61,891 nt of DNA from a virus, in the IMG/VR virus record IMGVR_UViG_3300049893_001270, positions 1 to 61,891 of that record. The stretch is one strand, 5' to 3'. The notes beneath the pieces were generated by a model. The model did not search any database, was not told the origin of the DNA, and was given only the letters and a program-made list of their open reading frames with translations. Positions 1-7,750 of this stretch are shown here, piece after piece. A program made the position numbers and the translations under genes. The stretch's first letter is position 1. Each line of letters opens with the position of its first letter.

Positions 1-1
1 C

Positions 2-43
2 TCATTCGAGTCCATGCTCGACGAAGCGGAGTACCGCGCGTGA
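2..43 (+). CDS. 3' end of an upstream gene (partial)
   Basis: Only the last 13 codons are present, ending EAEYRA and TGA at 41-43. The stop overlaps the GTG start of the next gene in a GTGA junction, the same coupling seen through most of this arm. Product unknown. Confidence 0.6.
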   Translation, partial: SFESMLDEAEYRA

Positions 44-600
44 TCTCAACCCCAAGGGAGTACCCGCTGCTGAATCTGTTTCAGCAGCGGAGGGATGACG
101 AGCTGGAGGAGTTTGTCCGCGCGCATATGAAAGCGTGCGGCATGGCACCGCCCCTCTCGCGTCCATCACGGGAGCTCTCGACCCGCGACGCTGGCGTGAT
201 TGCCTTTCTCGGGCTCGCGCGTCTGCTCAAGACCAGCGCGCTGTTCGCGCCGATGGGAACCGATGTCAGCGACCCCCGCTGGCAAGCAAACGTTGTCGCG
301 GCGGTAGCTGACCAATACGATCCGATCGCGGGTCATCTGCCGCCGTGCGGCAAGAACATCACTGGCGTGCTCGACGAGGCGCTCGTCAAGGCGGGCGTCA
401 ACGGTGAGGGCGAGATTTTTGTTTCGTACGCTCACGCAGGATTCCCCGTCGTGACGTTCTGCGAAAACCCGCACGCGATCCTCCATCACGCTGTGAGGGG
501 GCTTGGTGGTGTCCGCGACGAAACGCCGCTCACGATGCGCGAGCGGATTACGAGGAGTATGATCGACTTCGTCAGCGAGTACGCTGATGTCAACTCGTAA
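40..600 (+). CDS. Hypothetical protein, 186 aa
   Basis: Starts at GTG (40-42), overlapping the upstream stop by 4 nt. The predicted protein is soluble, with a helical N-terminus rich in Arg/Glu and no motif I recognise. It ends 2 nt before the primase start, so the two are probably co-transcribed and possibly translationally coupled. Function unknown; a replication role is suggested only by position. Confidence 0.8.
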   Translation: MISTPREYPLLNLFQQRRDDELEEFVRAHMKACGMAPPLSRPSRELSTRDAGVIAFLGLARLLKTSALFAPMGTDVSDPRWQANVVAAVADQYDPIAGHLPPCGKNITGVLDEALVKAGVNGEGEIFVSYAHAGFPVVTFCENPHAILHHAVRGLGGVRDETPLTMRERITRSMIDFVSEYADVNS

Positions 601-602
601 AC

Positions 603-1442
603 ATGCGGTACGGAGAGCTAAAGCAATACGTGCTGGCGCACATCAAGAGCGCCGGTAAGCACCGCATCGCTTGCCCAGCCTGCGAGGAATCGGGTAAGCG
701 AGACGTAAAAAAGTCGCTCGGCATCAACATGGATGCCGGGTTTTTTCACTGCTTCCGCTGCGGCGTCAGCGGCAAGCTGCGTGATACCCCAACCGATCTG
801 ATCGAAGAGGAGGAAACGCAAAGCCCGCAACCAAGCTGGTTTGTACCCGTTGGGTACGGGCCAGGAGCGAGCGCAGAGAGCACCGCGCCCGTGCGAGACT
901 ATCTCGCATCACGCCGGATCGACCATAACGTGATCGTCGAAGCCGACCTTGGTACGGCGTTCGAAGGCCACGCTGCTGGTAGGGTTGTGTGCCCGCTGAA
1001 GCAAGGTGGTGACGATTGGTGGGGCTATTCAGCTCGGCTGATCGGCAAGGTCGCGAACCCTGCTACGCCAAAGTACGTTTACCCGAAAGGGATGCACTTT
1101 GGGCGGCGGATGTACAACCAGCATGTGCTCTCCGTGCCAACGGAGCAGCCCGCGATCGTCACTGAGGGCGTTTTTGACGCGCTCTCACAATGGCCCAACG
1201 GGATCGCGCTGCTTGGTAAACCGAGCGAACGCCACATTCAATCGCTGTGTTTGGCGTGGCGTCCGGTTGTCATCGTGCTCGATGGCGACGCTACGAAGGA
1301 TGCTTGGCAGCTAGCCGTTCGGCTGCGGTTGGAATCTGTACCATCGGGGATGGTACAGCTCCCTGTGGGGCTCGATCCTGATGAAGTGGATCGAGAATGG
1401 CTTGAAAGAGAAGCCGTTAAATCTCTCTCCGAGAAGCTGTAA
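603..1442 (+). CDS. DNA primase (zinc ribbon + TOPRIM)
   Basis: Predicted primase making RNA primers for phage DNA replication. The N-terminus has a zinc ribbon with Cys24-x2-Cys27 and Cys50-x2-Cys53 (CPAC and CFRC), as in DnaG and T7 gp4-type primases. A TOPRIM domain follows: the metal-binding Glu188 lies in IVTEGVFDAL and the DxD pair is Asp227/Asp229 in VIVLDGD. A C-terminal LDPDEV box resembles the GxDPDE segment of DnaG-type primases. At 279 aa it is short and lacks a helicase domain; a DnaB-like helicase is encoded separately at 14.4 kb. The ATG at 603 follows the upstream stop by 2 nt. Family assignment is strong; activity is inferred. Confidence 0.9.
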   Translation: MRYGELKQYVLAHIKSAGKHRIACPACEESGKRDVKKSLGINMDAGFFHCFRCGVSGKLRDTPTDLIEEEETQSPQPSWFVPVGYGPGASAESTAPVRDYLASRRIDHNVIVEADLGTAFEGHAAGRVVCPLKQGGDDWWGYSARLIGKVANPATPKYVYPKGMHFGRRMYNQHVLSVPTEQPAIVTEGVFDALSQWPNGIALLGKPSERHIQSLCLAWRPVVIVLDGDATKDAWQLAVRLRLESVPSGMVQLPVGLDPDEVDREWLEREAVKSLSEKL

Positions 1443-1525
1443 GCGGCTTCTTGCAGAAAAAAAGATTCTCCTTTTGTCGCTTTGAGACGGGGGTGCGCAT
1501 ACCTCTGTCGGTCCCCAAGAATTCA

Positions 1526-1575
1526 GATAGATTGATGAATGCTTGATTAGATTGATTGATTCTTACGCTTGATGA
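1526..1575. repeat. AT-rich short iterated repeats (GATTGAT/CTTGAT)
   Basis: An AT-rich patch in a GC-rich genome carries several copies of GATTGAT and GCTTGAT-like words within 50 nt. It lies in the gap between primase and the MoxR-like gene, immediately before three strong hairpins. Such a patch could be an unwinding element or protein-binding iterons, possibly a replication origin, but nothing here proves it. Confidence 0.5.
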
Positions 1576-1580
1576 TCTCG

Positions 1581-1603
1581 CTGAGAGGCCCCCGGCCTCT
1601 CAG
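1581..1603. other. Perfect hairpin 1 of 3 (10-bp stem)
   Basis: CTGAGAGGCC (1581-1590) and GGCCTCTCAG (1594-1603) form a perfect 10-bp stem closed by a CCC loop. It is the first of three unrelated perfect inverted repeats in 80 nt. No T-run follows, so this one alone is not a standard intrinsic terminator. Confidence 0.75.
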
Positions 1604-1614
1604 CCCAATTCACC

Positions 1615-1637
1615 GTACGTTAGCTTCGCTAACGTAC
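1615..1637. other. Perfect hairpin 2 of 3 (10-bp stem)
   Basis: GTACGTTAGC (1615-1624) and GCTAACGTAC (1628-1637) form a perfect 10-bp stem with a TTC loop. It lies 11 nt after hairpin 1 and 2 nt before hairpin 3. It could act as a protein site in DNA or as part of a folded 5' leader of the downstream operon. Confidence 0.75.
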
Positions 1638-1639
1638 TC

Positions 1640-1668
1640 GCGAACGCTTCCGCGTTCGCATCTTTTCT
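1640..1668 (+). terminator. Hairpin 3 of 3 with T-rich tail, possible terminator
   Basis: GCGAACGC (1640-1647) and GCGTTCGC (1652-1659) form a perfect 8-bp stem with a TTCC loop, followed by ATCTTTTCT. This resembles a weak intrinsic terminator for primase transcription. It could equally be an attenuator for the MoxR operon that starts 38 nt after its stem. Confidence 0.5.
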
Positions 1669-1696
1669 AATTCTCTAAATCGGATGGAGACGCTCA

Positions 1697-2917
1697 ATGA
1701 ACATCGATATGCAGAAGATCATCTTCGTTTCGCTGCACACTCCCCGTGGCAAGCTGGTGGGAAACCAGCTCAATTGGGGACTCCCTGTCGTGCTTTGGTC
1801 GGCACCCTCTGCTGCTAAGACCGAAACCATCGCAGCGATGGCGAGCGCAGCCAACGTGACGCTCAAAGTGCTCTCTCCCGGCCGACACGGTGAGGGAGCG
1901 TTCGGGATCGTGCCCGTTCCGATCACCACGAACGGACACGTTCGCATTCACTACCCCGCTCCAGAGTGGATCGATACGTTTCCCCAGCGGGGCATCGTGT
2001 TTCTCGATGAAATCTCGAACGCGCCGCCGAGCGTGCAGTCTCCGCTCTTGGAGCTGGTGAACTCCAAGATGATCGGTGACGCGACGCTCGGGCGCGGAGT
2101 GCGTGTGATCGCTGCGGCGAATCCCCCGGAGATGGCTGCGAACGGCTACGACATGAGCCTGCCGTTGAGCAACCGTTTCGGTCACTTCGACGTGACCCCA
2201 CCGAGCGCGTCCGAGTTCGCGGAGTTCATCACGAGCGGCGGCACGGGCGCATCCAACAACGCTCCATCGACGCCGTTCGACGTGATCGAAGACAAGGTTG
2301 CGGCCGAGTGGCCCGTCGCTTGGGCCAAGGTGGCTGGCCCGGTCAGCGCCTTTCTCAAGACCAACGAGCGCCTGCTGCACAACGTGCCGAAGCGTGGCGA
2401 AACTGGCTACGGTGGTGCGTGGCCGTCGCACCGTACCTGGGAGCTCGCCTGCCGAGCAATCGCCGGTAGCCGCATCCACTACCCCGGCGATGCGACGCTC
2501 GAACACACAATGTTGCGTGGCTTCGTCGGTGATGGCGCAGCCACCGAGCTGGTTTCGTTCCTCAAGAACCAAGACCTGCCCGACGTGGAGCGGCTGCTCG
2601 ACGGCAAGCTGACGTGGCGGCACAACAAGAGCCGCCTCGACGTGACGCACGCAGTGATCGGGTCCGCGGTCGCGCTCATCAAGAGTATGCCGCCGACCGC
2701 AGCGACGCGTAAGCCACGCGCCGAGGTGATGGCAGACATCCTGATGGGCGTGATCAACGACGGCGCGCCGGATCTCGCTGGCTCCGCTGTGAAGTATCTC
2801 GTCGATCCGCGGTCGGCGCTGTTCGACGGGCATCTCAACAACAAGACCGTCATCGCTCTCCTCCGAGCGATGAAGGACTTCACCAGCCAGATCGTCTCGC
2901 TGGAATCGCAAATCTGA
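1697..2917 (+). CDS. MoxR-like AAA+ ATPase
   Basis: AAA+ ATPase of the MoxR/AAA_5 type; such proteins act as chaperones that insert cofactors or remodel partners carrying VWA domains. Walker B is clear (GIVFLDEIS, Asp104/Glu105), as are a sensor-1 Asn (AAANPP, Asn142) and an arginine-finger-like SNRF (Arg160). The P-loop is unusual: residues 35-42 read SAPSAAKT, so both glycines of GxxxxGK[ST] are Ser and Ala while Lys41 and Thr42 remain. The HExxH/VWA protein two genes on (3298-4554) is the expected partner. The ATG at 1697 is preceded by GGATGGAG. Family is confident; the substrate is unknown. Confidence 0.88.
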   Translation: MNIDMQKIIFVSLHTPRGKLVGNQLNWGLPVVLWSAPSAAKTETIAAMASAANVTLKVLSPGRHGEGAFGIVPVPITTNGHVRIHYPAPEWIDTFPQRGIVFLDEISNAPPSVQSPLLELVNSKMIGDATLGRGVRVIAAANPPEMAANGYDMSLPLSNRFGHFDVTPPSASEFAEFITSGGTGASNNAPSTPFDVIEDKVAAEWPVAWAKVAGPVSAFLKTNERLLHNVPKRGETGYGGAWPSHRTWELACRAIAGSRIHYPGDATLEHTMLRGFVGDGAATELVSFLKNQDLPDVERLLDGKLTWRHNKSRLDVTHAVIGSAVALIKSMPPTAATRKPRAEVMADILMGVINDGAPDLAGSAVKYLVDPRSALFDGHLNNKTVIALLRAMKDFTSQIVSLESQI

Positions 2918-2926
2918 GCGAGAGCC

Positions 2927-2967
2927 GCCCGTGATGGTGCACGCTGGTTCGACTCCAGCGCACGGGC
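2927..2967 (+). other. tRNA-like minihelix (acceptor stem + T arm only)
   Basis: GCCCGTG (2927-2933) pairs with CACGGGC (2961-2967). Nested inside is CGCTGG-TTCGACT-CCAGCG (2942-2960), whose 7-nt loop matches the T-loop consensus TTCRANN. The 3' strand of the T arm runs directly into the acceptor strand, as in tRNA. Only 8 nt (2934-2941) replace the D and anticodon arms. No CCA follows. It sits in the 60-nt gap after the MoxR-like gene. It could be a degenerate tRNA, a tRNA mimic or a chance fold. Confidence 0.5.
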
Positions 2968-2977
2968 CTACACAACG

Positions 2978-3298
2978 ATGGACAATCAAGCTCTTGTAGA
3001 GTTGCTCATCGAGCTTGTTCTGACCGGGCAAGCCTATGTGGCGGACGTTGTCAGGATCACAGGCATCGAACCACAAACGGTGGCAGCTCACATACGCGGT
3101 AGTGAGTTCATCAAGCTCGTACGCGGGGGCACGTCGCCCAGCTATGGCTACCTCACGATGCGCAACCGTGACGAAGCGTACGCTTTTCCAATCAGGTCCA
3201 TCGTCTACGACTTTTACTTTACGCTTAAACTATCACCGCCTACACCAGACTTCATCGATCTGGTCGTCGAGCACTACCGGATCAGAAAGACGTTCTAA
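2978..3298 (+). CDS. Hypothetical protein with possible helix-turn-helix, 106 aa
   Basis: No known family recognised. Residues about 20-40 (YVADVVRITGIEPQTVAAHI) have the spacing of a helix-turn-helix, so DNA binding is possible. The stop TAA shares its last base with the ATG of the metallopeptidase/VWA gene (TAATG). That places it inside the MoxR-VWA operon and suggests a role with that pair. Confidence 0.75.
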   Translation: MDNQALVELLIELVLTGQAYVADVVRITGIEPQTVAAHIRGSEFIKLVRGGTSPSYGYLTMRNRDEAYAFPIRSIVYDFYFTLKLSPPTPDFIDLVVEHYRIRKTF

Positions 3299-4554
3299 TG
3301 CAATTGAGCCCTGAGAAAAAGCTGGCCGCCGCAAGGTGGCTCGCGCTGAAGAAGATGCCGTACTTCAGCAGCGTGCTTCTCGGCCTGCGCCCTGTGCGCA
3401 TCGAGAACATGAACCCGCCCACGATGGCTGTCACATCCGACGGTCGCTTGCTGTGGTGCGACGAGGATCTCAACAAGTTGAGCGTGGCCGAGGTCGCCGC
3501 CTCGCTTTTGCACGAAGTCGGGCATGTCATTCTGCGGCATCACGACCGCAGAGCAGCCTACGGGGCTGACCCGGCGACGTTCAACATCGCTGGGGACATG
3601 GAGTGGAACGATGATCTGCGCGAAGCAGGTCTGAAAATGTTCACGATGGTGCTCCCCGAGCACGCTGGGTTCCCCGCGGGTAAGACCGCTGAGTGGTACT
3701 ACAACGAGCTCGTGAAGAAAGAGTCGCACGGGGTGCGTCAACCTCACTGCGGCTCTTGCTCTGGGCACAAGCACCCGCAAGAGCCCAACGACGGCGACGG
3801 TGGCGGGCAACCCAACGCGCAGAATCAAGGCGGCAATCAGCCGGACGCCAACGGTCAGAGCAACGCTCCCGCTCCTGGCATGACCAAGAGCGAAATGGAG
3901 TCGATGCTGGCCCAAGCTGCGCGCGACATCAAGGACGCGGCCGAGAAGCGTATCGGGAATGTCCCTGGTGGGCTGGTTCGCTGGGCCGACGCCCAGCTTG
4001 CCCCGCCTGTGGTGGATTGGCGTCGGCAGCTCGCGCAGCACGTCAGGTTCAACCTGCAACGTGCCGAGGGTGAGCACGACCGCACATACGCGAAGCCGCA
4101 CCGACTGCAACCTGCGCTGGGGTACGGCCCCGGTCGCCCGCTGCTCGCTCGTAGCGTTGGGTACAAGCAGCGCATCCTCGTGGCGGTGGATACATCGGGC
4201 TCCATTGGCACCGAGGAGCTCAACCTGTTCATGCCAGAGATCGACGCCGTGCTCCGCGCAGTTAACAGCGAAGTACACTTCGTTTCGTGCGACGCGCGGA
4301 TCAACGACGCGGGTAAGATCAACCACTGGCGCGACGCACTCAAGTTGCTCAAGGGCGGTGGCGGAACGGACTTCAATCCCGTGTTCGAGTACGCGAAGAA
4401 CATGCCCGAGCGACCGACGCTGGTCATCTTCTTCACGGACGGCTATGGCCCTGCGCCGCTCGTCGAGCCGCATGATATGGCGACGATCTGGCTGCTGACC
4501 CCATCGTCCATGCGCCCAGCGAAGTGGGGCACATACATCGACCTCAAGAAGTAG
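3298..4554 (+). CDS. HExxH metallopeptidase-like protein with C-terminal VWA domain
   Basis: Resembles the putative metallopeptidase/VWA-like family (DUF2201 type). A zinc-binding HEVGH (His72-Glu73, His76) lies in the N-terminal part. Residues about 155-200 are a Gln/Asn/Gly/Pro-rich linker. The C-terminal VWA-like fold carries the metal-ion-dependent adhesion motif DTSGS (Asp298-Ser302), a later GGGGTDF and IFFTDGYG. Such proteins are commonly encoded beside MoxR ATPases, as here, suggesting an ATPase-driven complex acting on metal or protein partners. Proteolysis is untested; some family members may have lost activity. Start ATG overlaps the previous stop. Confidence 0.85.
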   Translation: MQLSPEKKLAAARWLALKKMPYFSSVLLGLRPVRIENMNPPTMAVTSDGRLLWCDEDLNKLSVAEVAASLLHEVGHVILRHHDRRAAYGADPATFNIAGDMEWNDDLREAGLKMFTMVLPEHAGFPAGKTAEWYYNELVKKESHGVRQPHCGSCSGHKHPQEPNDGDGGGQPNAQNQGGNQPDANGQSNAPAPGMTKSEMESMLAQAARDIKDAAEKRIGNVPGGLVRWADAQLAPPVVDWRRQLAQHVRFNLQRAEGEHDRTYAKPHRLQPALGYGPGRPLLARSVGYKQRILVAVDTSGSIGTEELNLFMPEIDAVLRAVNSEVHFVSCDARINDAGKINHWRDALKLLKGGGGTDFNPVFEYAKNMPERPTLVIFFTDGYGPAPLVEPHDMATIWLLTPSSMRPAKWGTYIDLKK

Positions 4555-4563
4555 GAGCGCCCA

Positions 4564-4932
4564 ATGGCAGCATCAGTTGAGCAATTCGATACAACGCCGC
4601 TCACTCCCGACCAGCGCGCGATCGTCGTTGCGTTTGGCAGAGAGCTCGGTACCTGCCGCGTAACCGGAGTGCGCATCGACGGGTTCGCCCAGCGGTGCGG
4701 CAGTCAACTGTACCCGCTCACGGCGAAGATCCTCAAGTCGTACAACGAGTACGAGGAGACTGCTTTCGTCGAGGTTCGCCAAGCGTGGCTGGCCGTGATG
4801 TTCGCGTGCGGCGTGAGCGACATACTGGTCAACGGCACGAGCGACGATCTCACGGAGGAAGCAGTGAAGCTGCTTGCCGAAGAAGTGGTCCCGGTCATCA
4901 AGTCGGCGCTCGAAGTGAAGGACACGCTGTGA
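4564..4932 (+). CDS. Hypothetical protein, 122 aa
   Basis: Soluble, mostly helical by composition, with no recognised motif. Start ATG at 4564 follows a GGAG at 4552-4555. The end overlaps the next GTG start by 4 nt, so it continues the MoxR-VWA operon. Confidence 0.75.
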   Translation: MAASVEQFDTTPLTPDQRAIVVAFGRELGTCRVTGVRIDGFAQRCGSQLYPLTAKILKSYNEYEETAFVEVRQAWLAVMFACGVSDILVNGTSDDLTEEAVKLLAEEVVPVIKSALEVKDTL

Positions 4933-5210
4933 CCACGCTGACCTGGGCCGACGCGCTCACCGCGATCAAGTCGCGCTCCAAGTTCATCGAGCGCGTCAAC
5001 GTTCAACACGAGAAGCAGGAACAAGACTCGCACGACATCGAGTCGGCGCTCACGGCCAGCTTGTTCATTGTCTCCGAGCAGATCGGAGCCAGTGAGTACA
5101 CCGTGCATATCGCGATTCAGTCGGATCAGATTCCGTCCGAGTGGGTCGAGCGAATGTTGGGCATCCTCGACTCGGACGAGCTGGTCGAGGCAATCGCGGA
5201 GCTGTTCTGA
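4929..5210 (+). CDS. Hypothetical protein, 93 aa
   Basis: Starts at GTG 4929 in a GTGA overlap with the upstream stop. The N-terminal half is basic and polar, the C-terminal half acidic (DSDELVEAIAELF). No family recognised. A longer in-frame reading to 4695 is possible but gives an Arg/Gly-rich extension that looks like an out-of-frame shadow of the previous gene. Confidence 0.7.
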   Translation: MTTLTWADALTAIKSRSKFIERVNVQHEKQEQDSHDIESALTASLFIVSEQIGASEYTVHIAIQSDQIPSEWVERMLGILDSDELVEAIAELF

Positions 5211-5653
5211 TGTACGACGCGGACAAAGCGATCTCGTACTTTATGAGCTACACATGGGTGGTAGCTCAGAGCTTCATCGATCTGCTGGATGACAGCGGTA
5301 AGAACTTCGAGCCGGTCCTCTCGATCACCGATCTTCAAATTGCGCTGCGCAACTGGCGGCAGCAGTTCGTCAAACTGCGCGGTGCGCCCGTCGTAGCGCC
5401 GCTGTTGTTCGTAACGGACATCATCTACATCGATTCTGGGTACAAAACCTACCCAGCGGTTCGCCTCGACGTGACGCAAGCACTGTCGCTGCGCAGGCAC
5501 TCCAAGCAGGACAGCTACTGGCGACCGGCGACGATCACCGAGCGGGCGCACGAGCAGTACATCGAGTCTGTCGCGAAGTATCTTTTCAAGCCTTGTTACG
5601 CCGACATGGTGCGTAACTCGCTCACCTTCAAGCATCTGAACAACACATTTTGA
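5210..5653 (+). CDS. Hypothetical protein, 147 aa
   Basis: ATG at 5210 overlaps the upstream TGA by one base. The sequence has many aromatic residues (YFMSYTWVVAQSF near the N-terminus) and no catalytic motif I recognise. It is co-directional and coupled with its neighbours. Confidence 0.75.
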   Translation: MYDADKAISYFMSYTWVVAQSFIDLLDDSGKNFEPVLSITDLQIALRNWRQQFVKLRGAPVVAPLLFVTDIIYIDSGYKTYPAVRLDVTQALSLRRHSKQDSYWRPATITERAHEQYIESVAKYLFKPCYADMVRNSLTFKHLNNTF

Positions 5654-5664
5654 GGAGAGATCAA

Positions 5665-6528
5665 ATGAACATCATCGCTACGCCGAGCATCAACGGAGTC
5701 ACGGGTGGGGTCGTGTACTGGACGCTCAAGGGAGCCATCGCGCACGACACCCTGCGCGATGCGTGGGACATGGAGGGGCTCGACGCCGACCTGCTGCCCA
5801 GCAAGCCCAGCATCGCGCAGGCCATGCACCGCGCGATCGGGGACGCGTGCGACGAGACGATCATCGCACGCAGCGCACCGGGCACCAACAGCGGGTACAA
5901 CCTGCTGCGCCAGACGATCCGCAACGGTCGCCCGTCGTACGATACGCGCTGGTTCGCGGTCGCGCCTGCCAAGCTCCCAGGTGCCCCGGCGGTGCTGGAC
6001 GTGGCGACGCTGATGAGCCCCTCGGACGCCGAGGGTACGCGTATCGCGGACACGGTGGCCGACAGCTTCGCACGCCACCTGACGTTGCTCACGTCGAGCG
6101 ACATCGGCGCGTGGCTCGTGTCCCTGGCGAAGAGCCTGCACGCAACCCCGCTGCGCCAGACGGGCGGTATGTACTTCATTCCGGCTGGTAAGCTGGAGTT
6201 GTGGATGCGCTGGAGCGCCGCGCTCGAAGTGACGGGAGCGGCGACCATGTTCTGCATCCCCGCGATGCCCACGCAGGGCGTCATCAAGGCTGTGATCGAC
6301 GCGATCACGAACGAAACGGCTGACTTCGTCAGCGACATCGACGCGAAGATCGAGAAGTCTGGTCTGCGCGCGCTCGACTCTCGCAAGCGCGACATCGACC
6401 TGTTCGCTGGCAAGATCGAGTCGTACGCAGCGATCATCGGTGACGCGACCAATGGACTGAACGAGAAGCTCGACGCGCTGAAGACGCGGGTGGAAGCCGC
6501 ACGGATGTCGGCGTTCGCTGATCTGTGA
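5665..6528 (+). CDS. Hypothetical phage protein (possibly DUF6744-type), 287 aa
   Basis: A well-formed phage protein with a strong Shine-Dalgarno (GAGGAGA) before ATG 5665. The N-terminus (about residues 1-100) recalls a domain of unknown function in phage and bacterial proteins of the DUF6744 kind, a recollection I cannot check. The C-terminal third (about 205-287) is helical and probably coiled coil. No catalytic motif is visible. Its good ribosome site suggests higher expression than its neighbours. Confidence 0.78.
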   Translation: MNIIATPSINGVTGGVVYWTLKGAIAHDTLRDAWDMEGLDADLLPSKPSIAQAMHRAIGDACDETIIARSAPGTNSGYNLLRQTIRNGRPSYDTRWFAVAPAKLPGAPAVLDVATLMSPSDAEGTRIADTVADSFARHLTLLTSSDIGAWLVSLAKSLHATPLRQTGGMYFIPAGKLELWMRWSAALEVTGAATMFCIPAMPTQGVIKAVIDAITNETADFVSDIDAKIEKSGLRALDSRKRDIDLFAGKIESYAAIIGDATNGLNEKLDALKTRVEAARMSAFADL

Positions 6529-6542
6529 TCGGTGGTGAAGCG

Positions 6543-7082
6543 ATGGATGAGGAGCAGTTCATCGACAGCGCGGTATCGCGCGCCATCAGGCGGTACAAGA
6601 ACACGGCGTGGTGGTCCGAGCGGGAGGAACTCGGGCAGCAGCTTCGCGTCGAGTTGTTGGCGTCCATCCGTGCGGTTGGCTTGCCACGCACAAAAGAGCT
6701 GGCCTCGGTGATCGCGCACCGATCGTTGGCGCGGCACATTCGCAAGTTTCGGCTGCCAGTGAGCGGCGATGTCTGGCGTGAACAGCGCACAGCGCACATA
6801 TCCCGAGCGGGAGACGAGGTGCTCGATACCACCGTCTCTCACTTCGAGAACCCAGAGGCTCACGCGATCTCGTCCGAGCGGACGCGCATTGTCCGCGCGT
6901 ACGTTGGTCTGGTGTACACGGACAGCAAGGACATCGACATCTGCCTCATGTGGGCAGATGATGTGCCCCTGTTCGAGATCGCTCGTAGAATGGGGTGCAG
7001 CATCGGCACCGTGGGCAACCGCATTCGTCGCCTACGACAAGTGCTGGTGCGGTCCCGGCTGCGGGAGCTTTGGTTGGACTAA
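6543..7082 (+). CDS. Sigma-70-like (ECF-type) transcription factor
   Basis: Candidate phage sigma factor that could redirect host RNA polymerase. Residues about 125-175 form a region-4-like helix-turn-helix (FEIARRMGCSIGTVGNRIRR), the -35-recognition module. The N-terminal half is helical with basic patches, as in region 2, but poorly conserved, so the protein could instead be an anti- or co-regulator. The ATG at 6543 has a GGTGAAG just upstream; a GTG at 6525 overlapping the previous stop is the alternative start. It lies upstream of the ParB/OB-fold/helicase genes. Confidence 0.7.
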   Translation: MDEEQFIDSAVSRAIRRYKNTAWWSEREELGQQLRVELLASIRAVGLPRTKELASVIAHRSLARHIRKFRLPVSGDVWREQRTAHISRAGDEVLDTTVSHFENPEAHAISSERTRIVRAYVGLVYTDSKDIDICLMWADDVPLFEIARRMGCSIGTVGNRIRRLRQVLVRSRLRELWLD

Positions 7083-7141
7083 TGCGGTGGTAGCGGGACT
7101 GCACATCCCGCACGCCGCTAACAAAAAAAACAGGAGTGCCT

Positions 7142-7750
7142 ATGATCAAAGTCGAATCTGTGGAGATCAACAAGCTCCACAAGCAAAGCCGAAATCCCAA
7201 TTCGATGGGTGAGGCAGAGATGGCTGCGCTCCGCGCTTCGATCGAAGAGTACGGATTTCTTCAGCCAATCCTCGTACGCAGCCGAGAGGATGGCTTCGAG
7301 ATCGTCGATGGACACCATCGACGCGACGTGATGGCGAGCATGGGAGCTACGACGATCCCAGCGGTTGTCGTGGACAACCTGTCGCGTCGGCAGATCGACA
7401 TGCTCCAGCTCGCCATGAACAAGAATCGAGGATCGCTCCAGCTCGACGTGGTCGAGGCGATCTTTCGTGATCTGATGGAAGACGGACTCTCCGATCGAGA
7501 GTTGCTCGCCACGGGGTACTCTGACGAGGACGTGAACCGGCTACTGAAGCTGTCGGCGGCTGACACCGCCCCTGTGAAGGCTGGCGGCGCGTCGAGCGAC
7601 ATGGAGTTGCCGAGCAGGCCCGTGTCGTTGGAGATCCCGATGGAGAGCGCAGAGCAGCTCCGCATCGTCAAGGACAAGCTGAAGAAGGCCAGCGGCAAGG
7701 CCAGCGACGTGACAGTGGGGCTGCTCAACCTGTTGGGGATGATCGAATGA
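7142..7750 (+). CDS. ParB-like nuclease-domain protein 1
   Basis: The N-terminal about 110 residues match the ParB/Sulfiredoxin nuclease-like domain. An LRASIEEYGFLQPILV helix is followed by DGFEIVDGHHRRDV, where Asp56-His58-His59-Arg60 stand in place of the GERR box. A helical tail with DRELLATGYSDEDVNRLL follows. Phage ParB-like proteins serve as DNA nucleases, CTP-dependent switches or transcription regulators; which applies cannot be told. ATG 7142 follows AGGAG at 7131. A second, diverged copy lies at 28597-29250. Confidence 0.85.
   Translation: MIKVESVEINKLHKQSRNPNSMGEAEMAALRASIEEYGFLQPILVRSREDGFEIVDGHHRRDVMASMGATTIPAVVVDNLSRRQIDMLQLAMNKNRGSLQLDVVEAIFRDLMEDGLSDRELLATGYSDEDVNRLLKLSAADTAPVKAGGASSDMELPSRPVSLEIPMESAEQLRIVKDKLKKASGKASDVTVGLLNLLGMIE

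Noticed and set aside
1694-3091. Long minus-strand open frame of 465 codons opposite the MoxR-like gene
   Set aside because: It is a shadow frame: Arg/His/Val-rich with no motif, while the plus strand has clear AAA+ motifs.
7090-7125. Stem GCGGGA/TCCCGC before the first ParB-like gene as a terminator
   Set aside because: It is followed by an A-run, not a T-run, on the coding strand; the stem is only 6 bp.
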